The notes below the pieces were generated by a model. That model worked only from the letters and a program-made list of their open reading frames with translations, ran no database searches and had not been told where the DNA came from. DNA of 64,000 nucleotides from Citrus sinensis. Taxonomy: Eukaryota; Streptophyta; Magnoliopsida; Sapindales; Rutaceae. Where the stretch lies: contig NC_068559.1 in the NCBI RefSeq assembly GCF_022201045.2, positions 29,209,501-29,273,500 of the forward strand, given 5' to 3'. Both the position numbers and the translations under genes were made by a program. The number at the start of each line of letters is the position of its first letter. The stretch's first letter is position 1. Shown here piece after piece: positions 63,412 to 64,000 of this stretch.

Positions 63412-64000
63412 AGTGAGGGAAATTTTGTGTTAGATTTTTCAATTTTTGAGTTTTGAGGAGATTTAGAATTTAGAGATCCGCTCGATTAAAATTATAATAA
63501 TATTATTAAAATAAGTAATTGGTTTTCATTTTTCCTTTTTACTAATAACCTCTTTTTTCTTTTTTCTTTTATTTTTTATTTTTTTTGCCCTTTTCGCTAC
63601 TCAGCCATGTTTCTATCTCCCTCTTTGTTTCTCGCTCTCTTATCTTTCTGTTTCTGTTAGTGTTGGGTGTGGCTTTGGGTTTGGTCTCTGTGATTCCATT
63701 TAAACGCACGGGCGTATGGGCTTTGGGCTGGTGTCGAGAAATTTGACCGTCAAATTTTGAATTTGATGAGGCTGGAGATTTAAGTTTCAAACCGACCCGA
63801 TAAACTAAGTGGACATTGGCTGATGAGACAGCCTCTGATTAACACTTGGCAAATGACATTTTCATGGGCCCACTCGTTATTGTGTAACTCATTTTGTTAT
63901 TAGGCACTGGGCGATTATACACTCATTCAAGACTATTTTTATTAATGATATGTTTACTCCTTATAATGAGGAATCATAATCTGAAATCAAAATTATTAAT
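63412..64000. promoter_or_regulatory. PHD-gene leader, promoter and right-edge spacer
   Basis: The first 250 bases upstream of the PHD start are the likely leader and promoter (T-rich block near 63525-63590, CT-rich block near 63608-63655 read on the plus strand). The remaining sequence up to the window end shows no gene. The 73-residue minus-strand frame near 63569-63790 looks like chance. Confidence 0.5.

Noticed and set aside
63569-63790. Minus-strand open frame of 73 residues at the right edge
   Set aside because: Basic low-complexity sequence with no family resemblance; probably leader or promoter sequence of the PHD gene.

Overview
This window is AT-rich plant nuclear DNA from a eudicot. 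Genes have many short GT-AG introns, the encoded proteins are plant-specific (cellulose synthase, PsbTn, TAB2, a PHD/RING nuclear protein), and the spacers hold MITE-like elements and simple repeats. The proteins read like a rosid, possibly Citrus or another Sapindales, but that is an impression and was not tested. I saw no LTR element, retrovirus-like element, tRNA, rRNA or CRISPR array.

Layout: (1) 1-1269, minus: 5' end of a CESA3-type cellulose synthase, running off the left edge. (2) 4895-8848, plus: a 13-exon FRA10AC1 homologue. (3) 12196-14771, plus: an NF-YA transcription factor with a spliced leader uORF, a small in-frame intron inside the conserved domain and a miR169-like site in the 3' UTR. 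(4) 15650-18106: a long fold-back element, an orphan ribosomal-protein-style leader and scraps of a third CCD1 copy. (5) 19162-29172, minus: two tandem 14-exon CCD1 genes; the upstream copy has a plastid-transit-like N-terminus. (6) 33780-36189, plus: a secreted GH28 polygalacturonase. (7) 36598-37383: two MITEs almost side by side. (8) 38686-42707, minus: ARP7, with an inverted copy of one of those MITEs in its third intron. (9) 43495-44628, plus: a heavy-metal-associated domain protein. (10) 45157-48296, minus: an 813-residue protein with a PAAT-like layout. (11) 48896-49225, minus: nuclear PsbTn. (12) 49796-53565, minus: a DusA-type tRNA-dihydrouridine synthase. (13) 55092-57514, plus: TAB2. 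(14) 58350-63411, minus: a triple-PHD/RING protein.

Exon joins were built by hand from splice signals, reading frame and remembered family sequence. Reading frame closes across every junction of every gene listed with exons, which is strong internal support. The genes are mostly housekeeping and do not form one pathway. Local links are the CCD1 tandem array, the TAB2-PHD neighbour pair (which I recall as adjacent in Arabidopsis too) and the shared MITE family.

Most worth following: the plastid-transit-like CCD1 paralogue beside a normal CCD1, the NF-YA gene with three stacked post-transcriptional control signals, the plant PAAT-like protein, and a DUS whose usual catalytic cysteine position is serine.
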